A DNA stretch of 64,000 nucleotides from Sphingobium sp. TKS. GTDB taxonomy: Bacteria; Pseudomonadota; Alphaproteobacteria; Sphingomonadales; Sphingomonadaceae. A program made the position numbers and the translations under genes. The notes beneath the pieces are model-generated. The model saw only the letters and a program-made list of their open reading frames with translations. It did no database searches and was not told where the DNA came from. The stretch covers positions 2,607,001-2,671,000 of the forward strand of contig NZ_CP005083.1 in NCBI RefSeq assembly GCF_001563265.1, in the 5' to 3' direction. Shown here one piece after another: positions 53,575 to 62,090 of the stretch (the stretch's first letter is position 1; every line of letters begins with the position of its first letter).

Positions 53575-53904
53575 TTAGGATTTAGGCTTGGACTTCACCA
53601 TTTTTGCATTTGGGAAGCCATTTCCTTCCATGCACGAAGCATAAATCTTCTTACGTAACCGTTTACGTTCGATATTCAGGCTCAAACCAGAACCAATAGC
53701 TCCGCCAATGCTATCTCCATCATAATCCGGAGCTTGAGAGGCAGCCCATTCTGAACGGTAGTCTGCAAACTGAAAACATTCATCTGCCACCTCGTCAAAG
53801 CTGCGTACCGACCTATTGACTGTCGTAGGAAGCTCAGCATTTTGCGCGAAAGCCGTCGATGGCAAAAGAATAACTGCACCAAGCACTATTGCTATCTTGT
53901 TCAA
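53575..53904 (-). CDS. Small exported protein of unknown function, low GC
   Basis: This 109-residue protein has a signal peptide (MNKIAIVLGAVILLPSTAFA, cut near AFA|QN) and then FDEVADECFQFADYRSEWA and ASCMEGNGFPNAKM. The two cysteines may pair. The TTG start at 53904 has AGGGGGAG 6 bases upstream; an in-frame ATG at 53931 is an alternative. Base composition is clearly more A/T-rich than its neighbours, and it sits beside the IS element, so transfer is possible. No function can be assigned. Confidence 0.6.
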   Translation of the reverse strand: MNKIAIVLGAVILLPSTAFAQNAELPTTVNRSVRSFDEVADECFQFADYRSEWAASQAPDYDGDSIGGAIGSGLSLNIERKRLRKKIYASCMEGNGFPNAKMVKSKPKS

Positions 53905-54035
53905 TGCCTTCTCCCCCTTAAAAGACAACATTCGCCTTATCACCAGACCTTGAGGCGTCAAGGTTTTCCCACTTTAATCCAAGCAGTTCCCTTCTTTTGT
54001 TTCCCGGCATAAACTCGCCACAAAGGAGAGCCATC

Positions 54036-54386
54036 ATGCCCTACACCGGAAGCTGCCACTGCAGCGCCGTCACCTTCACCGTAGCCGCCGACGCGCCGAC
54101 CGAAGCGATGAGCTGCAACTGCTCCCATTGCCGCCGCAAGGGCTTCCTGCTGACCTTCGTGCCCGCCGACCAGTTCACCCTCGACAGCGGCGCGGACAAG
54201 CTGACCGACTATCAATTCTACAAGCACAAGATCACGCACCAGTTCTGCACCGTCTGCGGTTGCCAAGCTTTCGCGCAGGGCAAAGGCCCGGACGGCTCAA
54301 CCATGCAGGCCATCAACCTGCGCTGCGTGCCCTCCGTCGATCTCGACGCGCTCAGCATCAAGAAAGTCGACGGCGCCAGCTTCTGA
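54036..54386 (+). CDS. GFA-family zinc protein, second copy
   Basis: This 116-residue protein has zinc cysteines in GSCHCSAV, SCNCSHCRRKG and FCTVCGCQAF, the same arrangement as the GFA protein at 8959-9354 but with low overall identity. The activity is not known for most of this family. ATG 54036 has AAAGGAG about 8 bases upstream. It lies just upstream of the carboxyspermidine operon on the same strand, with 84 bases between. Confidence 0.85.
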   Translation: MPYTGSCHCSAVTFTVAADAPTEAMSCNCSHCRRKGFLLTFVPADQFTLDSGADKLTDYQFYKHKITHQFCTVCGCQAFAQGKGPDGSTMQAINLRCVPSVDLDALSIKKVDGASF

Positions 54387-54470
54387 CAGTCTGACTTTGC
54401 GCTGTCACGCACAGCCCCTATATGGGCGCTTTCGCGCGTCAGGCGCGGCTTGAAATATGGAGCAGTTGAA

Positions 54471-55676
54471 TTGAGCAAGGTTCTGGTCATTGGCGCGGGC
54501 GGCGTCGGGTCTGTCGCGGTTCACAAGATGGCGATGAACAGTGACATTTTCAGCCATATCACGCTCGCCAGCCGCCGCATCATCTCATGCGAGAAGGTGG
54601 CCGAATCGGTCAAGGCCCGCACCGGCGTCACTATCGACGTGGCGCAGGTCGACGCCGACAATGTCGAAGAAACCATCGCCCTGATCGAGAAGGTCCAGCC
54701 CAAGCTGGTCGTGAACCTGGCCCTGCCCTATCAGGATTTGGCGATCATGGACGCCTGCCTCGCAACCAAGGTCGACTATCTCGACACCGCCAATTACGAG
54801 CCGCGCGACACGCCCAAGTTCGAATATAGCTGGCAGTGGGCCTATCAGGAGCGCTTCAAGGAAGCGGGCATCATGGCGCTGCTGGGTTCGGGCTTCGACC
54901 CCGGCGTCACCAGCGTCTTTGCGAGCTACATCAAGAAGCATCTGCTCGACCGGATCGACACGCTCGACATTCTCGACTGCAATGGCGGCGACCATGGCCA
55001 GCATTTCGCCACCAACTTCAACCCGGAAATCAACATCCGCGAAGTCACCGCGCCCTCGCGCCACTGGGAAGGCGGCAAGTGGGTCGAAGGCCCGGCCCTG
55101 AAGCACAAGCAGGTGTTCGACTTCGAGTCTGTAGGGCAGAAGAACATGTACCTCATGTATCATGAGGAACTGGAATCGCTTGCCAAATTCTACCCGGAAA
55201 TCAAGCGCATCCGTTTCTGGATGACCTTTGGCGATGCGTATCTGAAGCATCTCGAAGTGCTCCAGAATGTCGGCATGACCCGCATCGATCCGGTGATCTA
55301 CAATGGGCAAGAAATCATCCCGCTTCAGTTCCTCAAGGCCGTGCTGCCCGAACCGTCGAGTCTGGGTTCGACCACCAGGGGCAAGACCAACATTGGCGAC
55401 ATCGCGACCGGCCAGAAGGACGGCCAGCAAAAGACCGTCTACGTCTACAACATCTGCGACCATGAGGACGCCTATGCCGAAACCGGCAATCAGGCAGTCA
55501 GCTACACCACCGGCGTCCCGGCGATGATCGGCGCGGCGATGATGCTGACGGGCGCATGGAAGGGAGAAGGCGTGTTCAACATCGAACAGTTCGATCCCGA
55601 TCCCTTCATGGACATGCTGAACGAGCACGGCCTGCCCTGGCAGGTGAAGGAACTGGCCGCGCCGCTGGATTTTTAA
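54471..55676 (+). CDS. Carboxyspermidine (carboxynorspermidine) dehydrogenase
   Basis: This saccharopine-dehydrogenase-like enzyme reductively joins a diamine with aspartate semialdehyde. With putrescine, made by the decarboxylase at 57103, the product is carboxyspermidine. It has 401 residues. The NAD(P) motif GAGGVGS is at 8-14, followed by DTANYEPRDTPKFEYSWQW, GSGFDPGVTSVFASYIK and NGGDHGQHFATNFNPEINIR, which match this family. The start is TTG 54471 with GGAG 8 bases upstream. nspC follows after 91 bases containing a palindrome. Confidence 0.9.
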   Translation: MSKVLVIGAGGVGSVAVHKMAMNSDIFSHITLASRRIISCEKVAESVKARTGVTIDVAQVDADNVEETIALIEKVQPKLVVNLALPYQDLAIMDACLATKVDYLDTANYEPRDTPKFEYSWQWAYQERFKEAGIMALLGSGFDPGVTSVFASYIKKHLLDRIDTLDILDCNGGDHGQHFATNFNPEINIREVTAPSRHWEGGKWVEGPALKHKQVFDFESVGQKNMYLMYHEELESLAKFYPEIKRIRFWMTFGDAYLKHLEVLQNVGMTRIDPVIYNGQEIIPLQFLKAVLPEPSSLGSTTRGKTNIGDIATGQKDGQQKTVYVYNICDHEDAYAETGNQAVSYTTGVPAMIGAAMMLTGAWKGEGVFNIEQFDPDPFMDMLNEHGLPWQVKELAAPLDF

Positions 55677-55684
55677 GCCCATGC

Positions 55685-55746
55685 GCTCCTGCGCAGGCAG
55701 GAGCCTAGTTCCACCGTCTGAACTGGGTTCCTGCCTGCGCAGGAAC
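55685..55746. repeat. 62-bp palindromic repeat, GCTCCTGC type
   Basis: GCTCCTGCGCAGGCAGGAGC (55685-55704) and GTTCCTGCCTGCGCAGGAAC (55727-55746) are each hairpins. The whole is a 27-bp imperfect inverted repeat with CTAGTTC/GAACTGG inside. It lies between the dehydrogenase and nspC of the polyamine cluster and may modulate expression or be a dispersed element. Confidence 0.75.
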
Positions 55747-55767
55747 ACGGCATCGAATGGATTTAGC

Positions 55768-56955
55768 ATGGAAACCAAAGCCGGCGATCCCGCCGCCTTC
55801 GCGCATTTCGACCTGAACCGCGTCCCTTCGCCCGCCTTCGTGGTGGATGAGGCAGCGATACGCCGCAACCTCAGTGTCCTACGCGACATCCGCGACCGCG
55901 CAGGCATCAAGGTGCTGGGCGCGCTCAAGGCCTTCTCCATGTGGTCCCTCGGGGGCGTCGTCGCGGAATATCTCGACGGCGTCTGCGCCTCCGGCATCTA
56001 CGAAGCCCGCCTCGGCCGCGAGGAATATGTCGGCCCCCATGGAGACAAGGAGGTCGCAACCTACTGCGCCGCCTACAAGCCCGAAGACCTGGCCGAAATC
56101 CTCAAAATCTCCAACCATGTCATCTTCAACAGCCCCGGCCAGATCGCCCGCCTGAAACCCGTCATCGACGATGCGCGAAAGAACGGTGTGAACTTCGACA
56201 TCGGCCTGCGCATCAACCCCCTCCATGCCGAGGGCGAAGTGCCCAAATATGACCCCTCGCAGCCGCACAGCCGCCTGGGCTTTTCCATCGACCAACTCCG
56301 CGCCGAGCATCTGGAGGGCGTCGACGGCCTCCACGTCCACAATCTCTGCGAGCAGGATTTCCTGCCGCTGGAGCGCACCTGGGCCGCAATCGCATCCCGC
56401 GTCATGCCCCATGTCGGCGGCCTCAAATGGCTGAACTTCGGCGGCGGCCACCACGTCACCCGCTCCGACTATCAGATCGACGACCTGATAGCCTTTCTGC
56501 ATCGCATCAAGGCGGCAACGAGCCTGGAACTCTATATCGAGCCCGGCGAAGCCATGGCGCTCGACGCAGGCATCCTGGTCGGAGAAATACTCGACGTGAT
56601 CGACAACGGCATGCCGGTGGCGATCACCGACATCTCCGCCACATGCCACATGCCCGATGTCATCGAAGCGCCCTACCGCCCCGCCATGCTGCACGAGGAA
56701 ACGGAAGGCCAGCCCACCCGACTCGGTGGCCCCTCCTGCCTCGCCGGAGACATTATCGGTGACTATCGAGTCCCCGGCGGCGCGACTCCGGGGCGCCGCA
56801 TCGCCTTCCTCGATCAGGCGCATTATTCGATGGTAAAGACCAATACATTCAATGGCGTGCCCTTGCCATCCATCTGGCTCTGGAACTCGGAAACCGACGA
56901 ACTCAAGCAAATCCGCCAGTTTTCCTACGAGGACTTCAAGTCCCGTCTCTCCTGA
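55768..56955 (+). CDS. nspC: Carboxynorspermidine/carboxyspermidine decarboxylase
   Basis: This fold-III PLP decarboxylase removes the carboxyl of carboxyspermidine to give spermidine. It has 395 residues. The Schiff-base lysine is K54 in VLGALKAFSMWS. RINPLHAEGEVPKYDPSQP, LGFSIDQLRAEHLEGVDGLH, WLNFGGGHHVTRSDY and the C-terminal DQAHYSMVKTNTFNG are characteristic. ATG 55768 is weakly preceded by a purine stretch. It follows the dehydrogenase and precedes the ornithine decarboxylase, completing the pathway. Confidence 0.94.
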   Translation: METKAGDPAAFAHFDLNRVPSPAFVVDEAAIRRNLSVLRDIRDRAGIKVLGALKAFSMWSLGGVVAEYLDGVCASGIYEARLGREEYVGPHGDKEVATYCAAYKPEDLAEILKISNHVIFNSPGQIARLKPVIDDARKNGVNFDIGLRINPLHAEGEVPKYDPSQPHSRLGFSIDQLRAEHLEGVDGLHVHNLCEQDFLPLERTWAAIASRVMPHVGGLKWLNFGGGHHVTRSDYQIDDLIAFLHRIKAATSLELYIEPGEAMALDAGILVGEILDVIDNGMPVAITDISATCHMPDVIEAPYRPAMLHEETEGQPTRLGGPSCLAGDIIGDYRVPGGATPGRRIAFLDQAHYSMVKTNTFNGVPLPSIWLWNSETDELKQIRQFSYEDFKSRLS

Positions 56956-57102
56956 CGCACATTTCATAGCCGCCCGCGCAACAAAATTTACGCATGCGCT
57001 TTACAGGGGGGACCCCTCAGCATATATCGGCCGTCCGCTGCCCCATGGGACTTCCACCGCAAGGCAGCTTTTTGCCAACGACTACACTGGAGGTCCCTTG
57101 AG

Positions 57103-58296
57103 TTGCACAAGCATCATAGCGCGCTGGGGGTAGCGACCACCCTCAAACCGGCAGCACCGGTAACGCTTATTCGTCCCCAGGCTGCTGCCCGGGCCGCCCG
57201 ATTCTTCGCGGAGAAGTTTCCGGGGCGCTCGCTCTATGCGGTCAAGGCGAATCCGTCTCCCGATCTGATCCGTACGCTGTTCGCTTGCGGGATCACGCAT
57301 TTCGATGTGGCCTCGATCGCGGAAGTGCGCCTCGTCGCGGAGACTCTCGAGGGTCAGGCGAAACTCTGCTTCATGCACCCGGTCAAGGCCGAGGAAGCAA
57401 TTGCAGAGGCTTACCATGTCCATGGCGTGCGTACCTTCTCGCTCGACACGATGGACGAGCTGGAAAAGATTCTGCGCGCCACAGACGATGCGACCGACCT
57501 GGAGCTGTGCGTGCGTCTGCGCGTTTCGTCCGAGCATTCGGAACTCAGCCTTGCGTCCAAATTCGGCGCTGAACTGGGCGAAACCCGCGAACTGCTGATG
57601 GCCACCCGCCAGGCGGCCGATGCGCTGGGCATCTGCTTCCATGTCGGTAGCCAGGCCATGTCCCCGCAAGCCTATAGCGACGCCATCGAGCGCGTCCGCG
57701 CGGCGATCGTGGACGCGGCCGTCACGGTCGACATCATCGATGTCGGCGGCGGCTTCCCGTCGGTCTACCCCGGTATGGAACCGCCTGCGCTGGAAGCTTA
57801 TTTCGACGCGATCCATCGCGGCTTCGAAAGCCTCCCGGTCAGCTATTCGTCGGAACTGTGGTGCGAGCCCGGCCGCGCTTTGTCGGCGGAGTATAGCTCG
57901 GTCGTCGTGCGCGTGGAGCGTCGTCGCGGCACCGAACTCTACATCAATGACGGCGCCTATGGCGCGCTGTTCGATGCGGCGCATATTGGCTGGCGCTTCC
58001 CTGTTGCCCTGCTGCGCGAGGAAGAGAGCGAGGCGGAACTGACCGGCTTCTCCTTCTACGGCCCGACCTGCGACGATATGGACCATATGGTCGGCCCCTT
58101 CATGCTGCCGGAAGATGTGCAGGCGGGCGACTATATCGAGATCGGGATGCTCGGCGCCTATGGCGCGGCGATGCGCACCGGTTTCAACGGCTTCACGTCC
58201 GAAGCGGTTATCGAGGTCGAGGATGAGCCCATGGCCAGCCTCTATGTCGACGCCGTCCCGGCCCGCCGTCGCGCAACTGTCATCAAACTGGGGTAG
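57103..58296 (+). CDS. Ornithine decarboxylase-like, fold-III PLP enzyme
   Basis: This 397-residue decarboxylase makes putrescine from ornithine. Lysine K48 in YAVKANPSPDL forms the Schiff base. FHVGSQAMSP, IIDVGGGFPSVYPG, CEPGRALSAEYS and FYGPTCDDMDHM, whose cysteine joins the active site across the dimer, are typical of eukaryote-like ODC; lysine as a second substrate is possible. The start is TTG 57103 with GGAGG 9 bases upstream. It is the likely source of putrescine for the neighbouring genes. Confidence 0.9.
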   Translation: MHKHHSALGVATTLKPAAPVTLIRPQAAARAARFFAEKFPGRSLYAVKANPSPDLIRTLFACGITHFDVASIAEVRLVAETLEGQAKLCFMHPVKAEEAIAEAYHVHGVRTFSLDTMDELEKILRATDDATDLELCVRLRVSSEHSELSLASKFGAELGETRELLMATRQAADALGICFHVGSQAMSPQAYSDAIERVRAAIVDAAVTVDIIDVGGGFPSVYPGMEPPALEAYFDAIHRGFESLPVSYSSELWCEPGRALSAEYSSVVVRVERRRGTELYINDGAYGALFDAAHIGWRFPVALLREEESEAELTGFSFYGPTCDDMDHMVGPFMLPEDVQAGDYIEIGMLGAYGAAMRTGFNGFTSEAVIEVEDEPMASLYVDAVPARRRATVIKLG

Positions 58297-58329
58297 AGGC
58301 TCAGGCCTCCCCTTAGGAGAGGATGCAAG

Positions 58330-58361
58330 GTCCCTCGCCGCACTCCCCCGCGGCGAGGGAC
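58330..58361. terminator. Perfect 12-bp hairpin between convergent ODC and rRNA methyltransferase genes
   Basis: GTCCCTCGCCGC (58330-58341) and GCGGCGAGGGAC (58350-58361) pair perfectly around an 8-base loop, 5 bases before the end of the convergent gene. It is likely a bidirectional terminator, without a long T-run. Confidence 0.6.
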
Positions 58362-58366
58362 TAATC

Positions 58367-59575
58367 CTATCCGCGCCGGAAAATCCCGACCAGTTCCACA
58401 TGGGTCGACCAGCGGAACTGCCCGACCGGGCGCACACTCTCCAGCCTGTATCCTCCGGCGATCAGATGCACGGCATCGCGCGCGAAGCTGGCCGGATTGC
58501 AGGAAATATAGGCGATGACCGGCGCATTCGATGCAGCAAGCTGCATCACTTGTTCCCTCGCCCCGGCACGAGGCGGATCGATGACGATCCCTGCGAAACG
58601 ATTGATTTCCGCGGGCGTCAGCGGCCGCCTGAACAAGTCCCGATGATCCGCCACCATCCGCCGCTGCGCTCTGTTCGCCGCTGATTTCAATGAGAGGATG
58701 AGATCGCGGGCCGCTTCCGCCGCGTAGACCGGCCGGCTCTGGCCCAGAGCCAACGCGAATGTGCCGAGCCCGCAGAAAAGATCGGCAATGGCGCCCTCTG
58801 ACGGCATGGCTTGCTGCGCATCATGGACCAGCGCGGCTTCGCCGTCCGGCGTTGCCTGAAGAAAGGCGAAGGGCGGGAAAGCGACCGGCACGCCGCCAAA
58901 GCTGACCGTGACGGGTTCCGGCTCCCACCGGGTCTGCGGACCATCCCCCTCATCGATGGTCAGCCGGGCCAGCGCATGCTCCTGCGCGAAGGCCAGCAGC
59001 GCCTCGTCGGCGGCGAGCCCCTCGATCCGTACCCCTTCCAGCAGCAGGTCGACGCCCTGATCGGTCAGCGACATGCGGACATGCGCGGCGCGCTTGTCCG
59101 GAAGGATGATCCCGCACAACGTCCTGAGCGGCGCCAGCAGAGCGAACAGCGCGGGATCGAGTATTTCGCACATCGTCAGGTCGACCAGCATATGACTGCC
59201 TGATTCCGCAAAGCCGATGACGATTTTCCGCCCCTGCCTGCTGGCCCTGAGGGAAGCACGGCGTCGGGCCTGTGGAGGCGAGATATGCGGCGACAGGAGC
59301 CTGCCGGGCTCCACGCCCTGCCCGGCCAGGGCTCCGGCGACGCGGGCCGTCACGAAATCGGCATAGCTCGCATCGTCGATATGCTGAAGTTCGCACCCGC
59401 CGCAGATCGGAAAGTGCACGCACGGCGGGTCGACATGATGCGGCCCCCACAAAATGCTGCCGTCAGCCGCGATCCGGTCGCCCGGCGCGGTCAGCGGAAC
59501 ATGGCGGCCATTGGCGGTCACGCCGTCCCCTTTGGCCGCGATGCGGACGATGATGTCAGTGTCGATTTCGGTCAC
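58367..59575 (-). CDS. TrmA/RumA-family RNA methyltransferase (RlmD-like)
   Basis: This 402-residue enzyme likely makes 5-methyluridine in rRNA or tRNA. Cysteines C52, C58 and C61 (PCVHFPICGGCELQH) fit an iron-sulfur site. The SAM domain has DLFCGLGTFALAL and the catalytic cysteine lies in YISCNPASFARD. The N-terminal TRAM-like region is compact. Whether it acts on 23S rRNA U1939 or another uridine cannot be read from sequence. nnrD follows upstream on the same strand with a 14-base gap. Confidence 0.88.
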   Translation of the reverse strand: MTEIDTDIIVRIAAKGDGVTANGRHVPLTAPGDRIAADGSILWGPHHVDPPCVHFPICGGCELQHIDDASYADFVTARVAGALAGQGVEPGRLLSPHISPPQARRRASLRASRQGRKIVIGFAESGSHMLVDLTMCEILDPALFALLAPLRTLCGIILPDKRAAHVRMSLTDQGVDLLLEGVRIEGLAADEALLAFAQEHALARLTIDEGDGPQTRWEPEPVTVSFGGVPVAFPPFAFLQATPDGEAALVHDAQQAMPSEGAIADLFCGLGTFALALGQSRPVYAAEAARDLILSLKSAANRAQRRMVADHRDLFRRPLTPAEINRFAGIVIDPPRAGAREQVMQLAASNAPVIAYISCNPASFARDAVHLIAGGYRLESVRPVGQFRWSTHVELVGIFRRG

Positions 59576-59589
59576 GTTCTTAGTCTTGG

Positions 59590-60984
59590 TTACAGGCGGC
59601 AGGCGATAGCCGCTGGCAGCTCCACAAGCAAATCATCCGCAATGAAAGCCGCGCCAGCCCGCCGTGCCGCCTCCCCGTGCAGCCATAGCGCTTCGCATGC
59701 CGCCAGGAACCCGTCGCCAGTGCCGGCGAGCCGCCCGGCAACCAGACCTGCCAGAACATCCCCGGTTCCCGCCGTCGAAAGCCAGGAGGAACTGACCGAA
59801 GACAGGACGGCGCGCCCGTCTGGTGCGGCAATGACGCTGTCGCTTCCCTTGTAGATCAGGATTGCGCGGGAGCGCTTTGCCGCCTCCAGCGCCCGGTCGA
59901 TCTTGCTGCCCGGCAAATCTCCGAACAGCCGGGCGAATTCGCCCTCATGGGGCGTCAGGATCGAGCCGGGCGGAATGGCATCCAACCCTTCCTCCGCCAG
60001 CAGGAATAATGCATCGGCATCCAGGACGAGCGGATGACCGGCAGCGAGTGCCGGTTTCAGCCTGTCTGAAGCGCCGCCGTCACGTCCTAGTCCCGGTCCG
60101 ACCAGAACCGCCTTGATCCTGGAATCATTCACCGATCTCGCGACATCGGCAGCATCATCGGCGCGATGGGTGACGATAGCGCCCGGTCCTCCATGATCCC
60201 TATCCTGAACGATGTGACGGACCATGCCTGCCCCTGCGCGAGCGGCTGCCTGGCTGGCGAGCAGGCCCGCCCCGCCCATTTCGCCGCCGATCACAACCAC
60301 CAGCCCTCGGCTATATTTGTGCGCGAAGGATCCCGGCTGATGCAATTGCGGTGGCGAAAGCCGGTGTATTTGCGCGCCGGACACATCGATGCCGATATCG
60401 GCGCAGACCAGCCTCTGCCAGCAGCCTGCCGCCGGTTGCAGCATATGGGCCGGCTTGAGCGCGCCCAAGGCAATGCAGACCCCCAATACCGGCACGTCGG
60501 AGAGCAATTCACCCGTATCCGTCTGGACCCCGCTCGGCAGATCCACGGCATAGCTGAAACTTGCCCGTTCCGTGAGCATGCGCAATTTTGCTGCTGGCTC
60601 CGCGTCCAATCCACGCGACAGGCCCGTACCGAACAGCGCGTCCACAATCTGCGTCGCAGGCGCGGCGTCGGCAAGGGACTCGACAGGCGCTCCCCAGGCC
60701 GCACGCGCCTTGAGACTGGAGTCCGTGCGGCTTTCGCCCAGGGCCGCGACGCGAACCGGCACGCCCCGCGCCCGCAGCAGCCGCGCGATCACGAAGCCGT
60801 CACCGCCATTATTGCCCGGACCGCACAGGACCAGCAGATCACGCTTTCCACCCGCTCGCCAGATGATCTCCGCCGCAGCGGCGCCTGCCCTCTCCATCAG
60901 TGCATATTCCGGGACACCAGCGGCGATGACCGCCTGTTCCGCCTCCTTCATCTGCGCCGCTGTCAGGATCGCATCATTCCGCAT
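59590..60984 (-). CDS. nnrD: Bifunctional NAD(P)H-hydrate epimerase and dehydratase
   Basis: This 464-residue repair enzyme restores damaged NADH and NADPH hydrates. The N-terminal YjeF epimerase domain has LCGPGNNGGDGFVIARLL, and the C-terminal ADP-dependent dehydratase has LVGPGLGRDGG, LTPHEGEFARLFG and STAGTGDVLAGLVAG. Of two adjacent ATGs, 60984 gives an 8-base spacing from GGAGG. It overlaps the upstream lipoprotein gene by 11 bases. Confidence 0.94.
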   Translation of the reverse strand: MRNDAILTAAQMKEAEQAVIAAGVPEYALMERAGAAAAEIIWRAGGKRDLLVLCGPGNNGGDGFVIARLLRARGVPVRVAALGESRTDSSLKARAAWGAPVESLADAAPATQIVDALFGTGLSRGLDAEPAAKLRMLTERASFSYAVDLPSGVQTDTGELLSDVPVLGVCIALGALKPAHMLQPAAGCWQRLVCADIGIDVSGAQIHRLSPPQLHQPGSFAHKYSRGLVVVIGGEMGGAGLLASQAAARAGAGMVRHIVQDRDHGGPGAIVTHRADDAADVARSVNDSRIKAVLVGPGLGRDGGASDRLKPALAAGHPLVLDADALFLLAEEGLDAIPPGSILTPHEGEFARLFGDLPGSKIDRALEAAKRSRAILIYKGSDSVIAAPDGRAVLSSVSSSWLSTAGTGDVLAGLVAGRLAGTGDGFLAACEALWLHGEAARRAGAAFIADDLLVELPAAIACRL

Positions 60985-61357
60985 CATTTCTTCCTCCAGC
61001 GAACTGCGCAGGCAGGCGGTAGCGATCCTGCCCGGCGCGCAATTCAATCTCGCCCTTGCCCGCAATGAGGATAGTGGCGTTTTCCGCTCCATCGGCGGGC
61101 ACGACGCCGCGTCCGTCATGCACGATCAGAAAGCGACGAAAGCCGCCATCGGCATGGCGGATGGTCAGAAGATCACGATCGCGTTCGACCAGGCAATCGT
61201 CCTTCCAGGCGGCATCCGCGCCGATCGCACAAGGGATCATTTTATGGCCCTTGTCGGCCAGGCTCCCGGAGCCGGAAGGACGGCCGCATCCGGCCAGCGC
61301 TAAACACAACAACAAGCTTCCCTTCAAGGCCCGGTGTGGATGCGTGACACCGATCAT
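60974..61357 (-). CDS. Small lipoprotein of unknown function
   Basis: This 127-residue protein has a lipobox LALAGC (modified C24) after a hydrophobic stretch, then CAIGADAAWKDDCLVERDRD and LTIRHADGGFRRFLIVHDG. Two further cysteines could form a disulfide. I see no known domain. It lies 16 bases after the N-formylglutamate amidohydrolase stop and overlaps nnrD, so it belongs to this leftward operon. Confidence 0.72.
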   Translation of the reverse strand: MIGVTHPHRALKGSLLLCLALAGCGRPSGSGSLADKGHKMIPCAIGADAAWKDDCLVERDRDLLTIRHADGGFRRFLIVHDGRGVVPADGAENATILIAGKGEIELRAGQDRYRLPAQFAGGRNDAE

Positions 61358-61373
61358 CCCGCTGTGCCGCCCT

Positions 61374-62090
61374 TCAGGCAAGCTGGCTGCGGCATTCCAG
61401 CACGACGGGAGCCAATATTCCGGCAAAACGCCTTTGTCCTTCTCCATCGCTGACCAGATCCTGCCGCATCTCTATACCCAGATAGGGGATGCCATTGCCC
61501 TCCGCATGGCGGTTCATCGTGGCGTTTAATACCTTGCCCGAATAGGGCAGTTGGTCCCCCACCTTGAGCCCCGCCGCCTCCAGCAAAGGGATGGCGATCC
61601 GCGCCGCCCTGTCGTCCTGGTTATAAAGGACGCCGATATCCCAGGGGCGCTTCTGATCGGGATCGCTGGCCAGCCGGGGCGTGAAGCTGTGGACGGACAG
61701 GAGGAACGGAGACGACATGCCGTCCAGCAGCCATGCGACATGATGATGATAGGGATGGTGGAAACGGATCATCCGATCCGCCAGGTCGGCATGGCGGTTG
61801 CCCGGAATGACATGGCCGTCGCTCATGACCGGCAGCAGGCCCGGCGCGTCATCCTCCCGGTTGAGGTCGATCACGAGGCGGGAAACGCCGCCCAGCACGG
61901 CCTTGCAGCGCAATTCTTCGGCGAGCAGGACGCTGACCTCCGCCACGCCGATGTCGACGGCGATATGATCGTTCAGCAATCCGGCATCGATCCCCAGGTC
62001 GACGTCATCGGGCACATGCGCCGAAGCATGGTCGGCAATGATCAGGATATTCAGATCACCGCCGTCGACCTCGGTATACGCCTCGCTCAT
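61374..62090 (-). CDS. N-formylglutamate amidohydrolase family protein
   Basis: This 238-residue protein resembles the N-formylglutamate amidohydrolase family that ends one histidine-degradation route. It has IADHASAHVPDD near the start, SRLVIDLNREDD, and LLSVHSFTPRL with candidate metal ligands. No other hut gene is adjacent, so the physiological role is uncertain; the family also includes members of unproven function. ATG 62090 overlaps the ispE stop by 4 bases. Confidence 0.85.
   Translation of the reverse strand: MSEAYTEVDGGDLNILIIADHASAHVPDDVDLGIDAGLLNDHIAVDIGVAEVSVLLAEELRCKAVLGGVSRLVIDLNREDDAPGLLPVMSDGHVIPGNRHADLADRMIRFHHPYHHHVAWLLDGMSSPFLLSVHSFTPRLASDPDQKRPWDIGVLYNQDDRAARIAIPLLEAAGLKVGDQLPYSGKVLNATMNRHAEGNGIPYLGIEMRQDLVSDGEGQRRFAGILAPVVLECRSQLA

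Noticed and set aside
53398..53658. Plus-strand open frame across the right end of the IS
   Set aside because: It runs through the terminal repeat and target duplication in another frame and has no family sequence.
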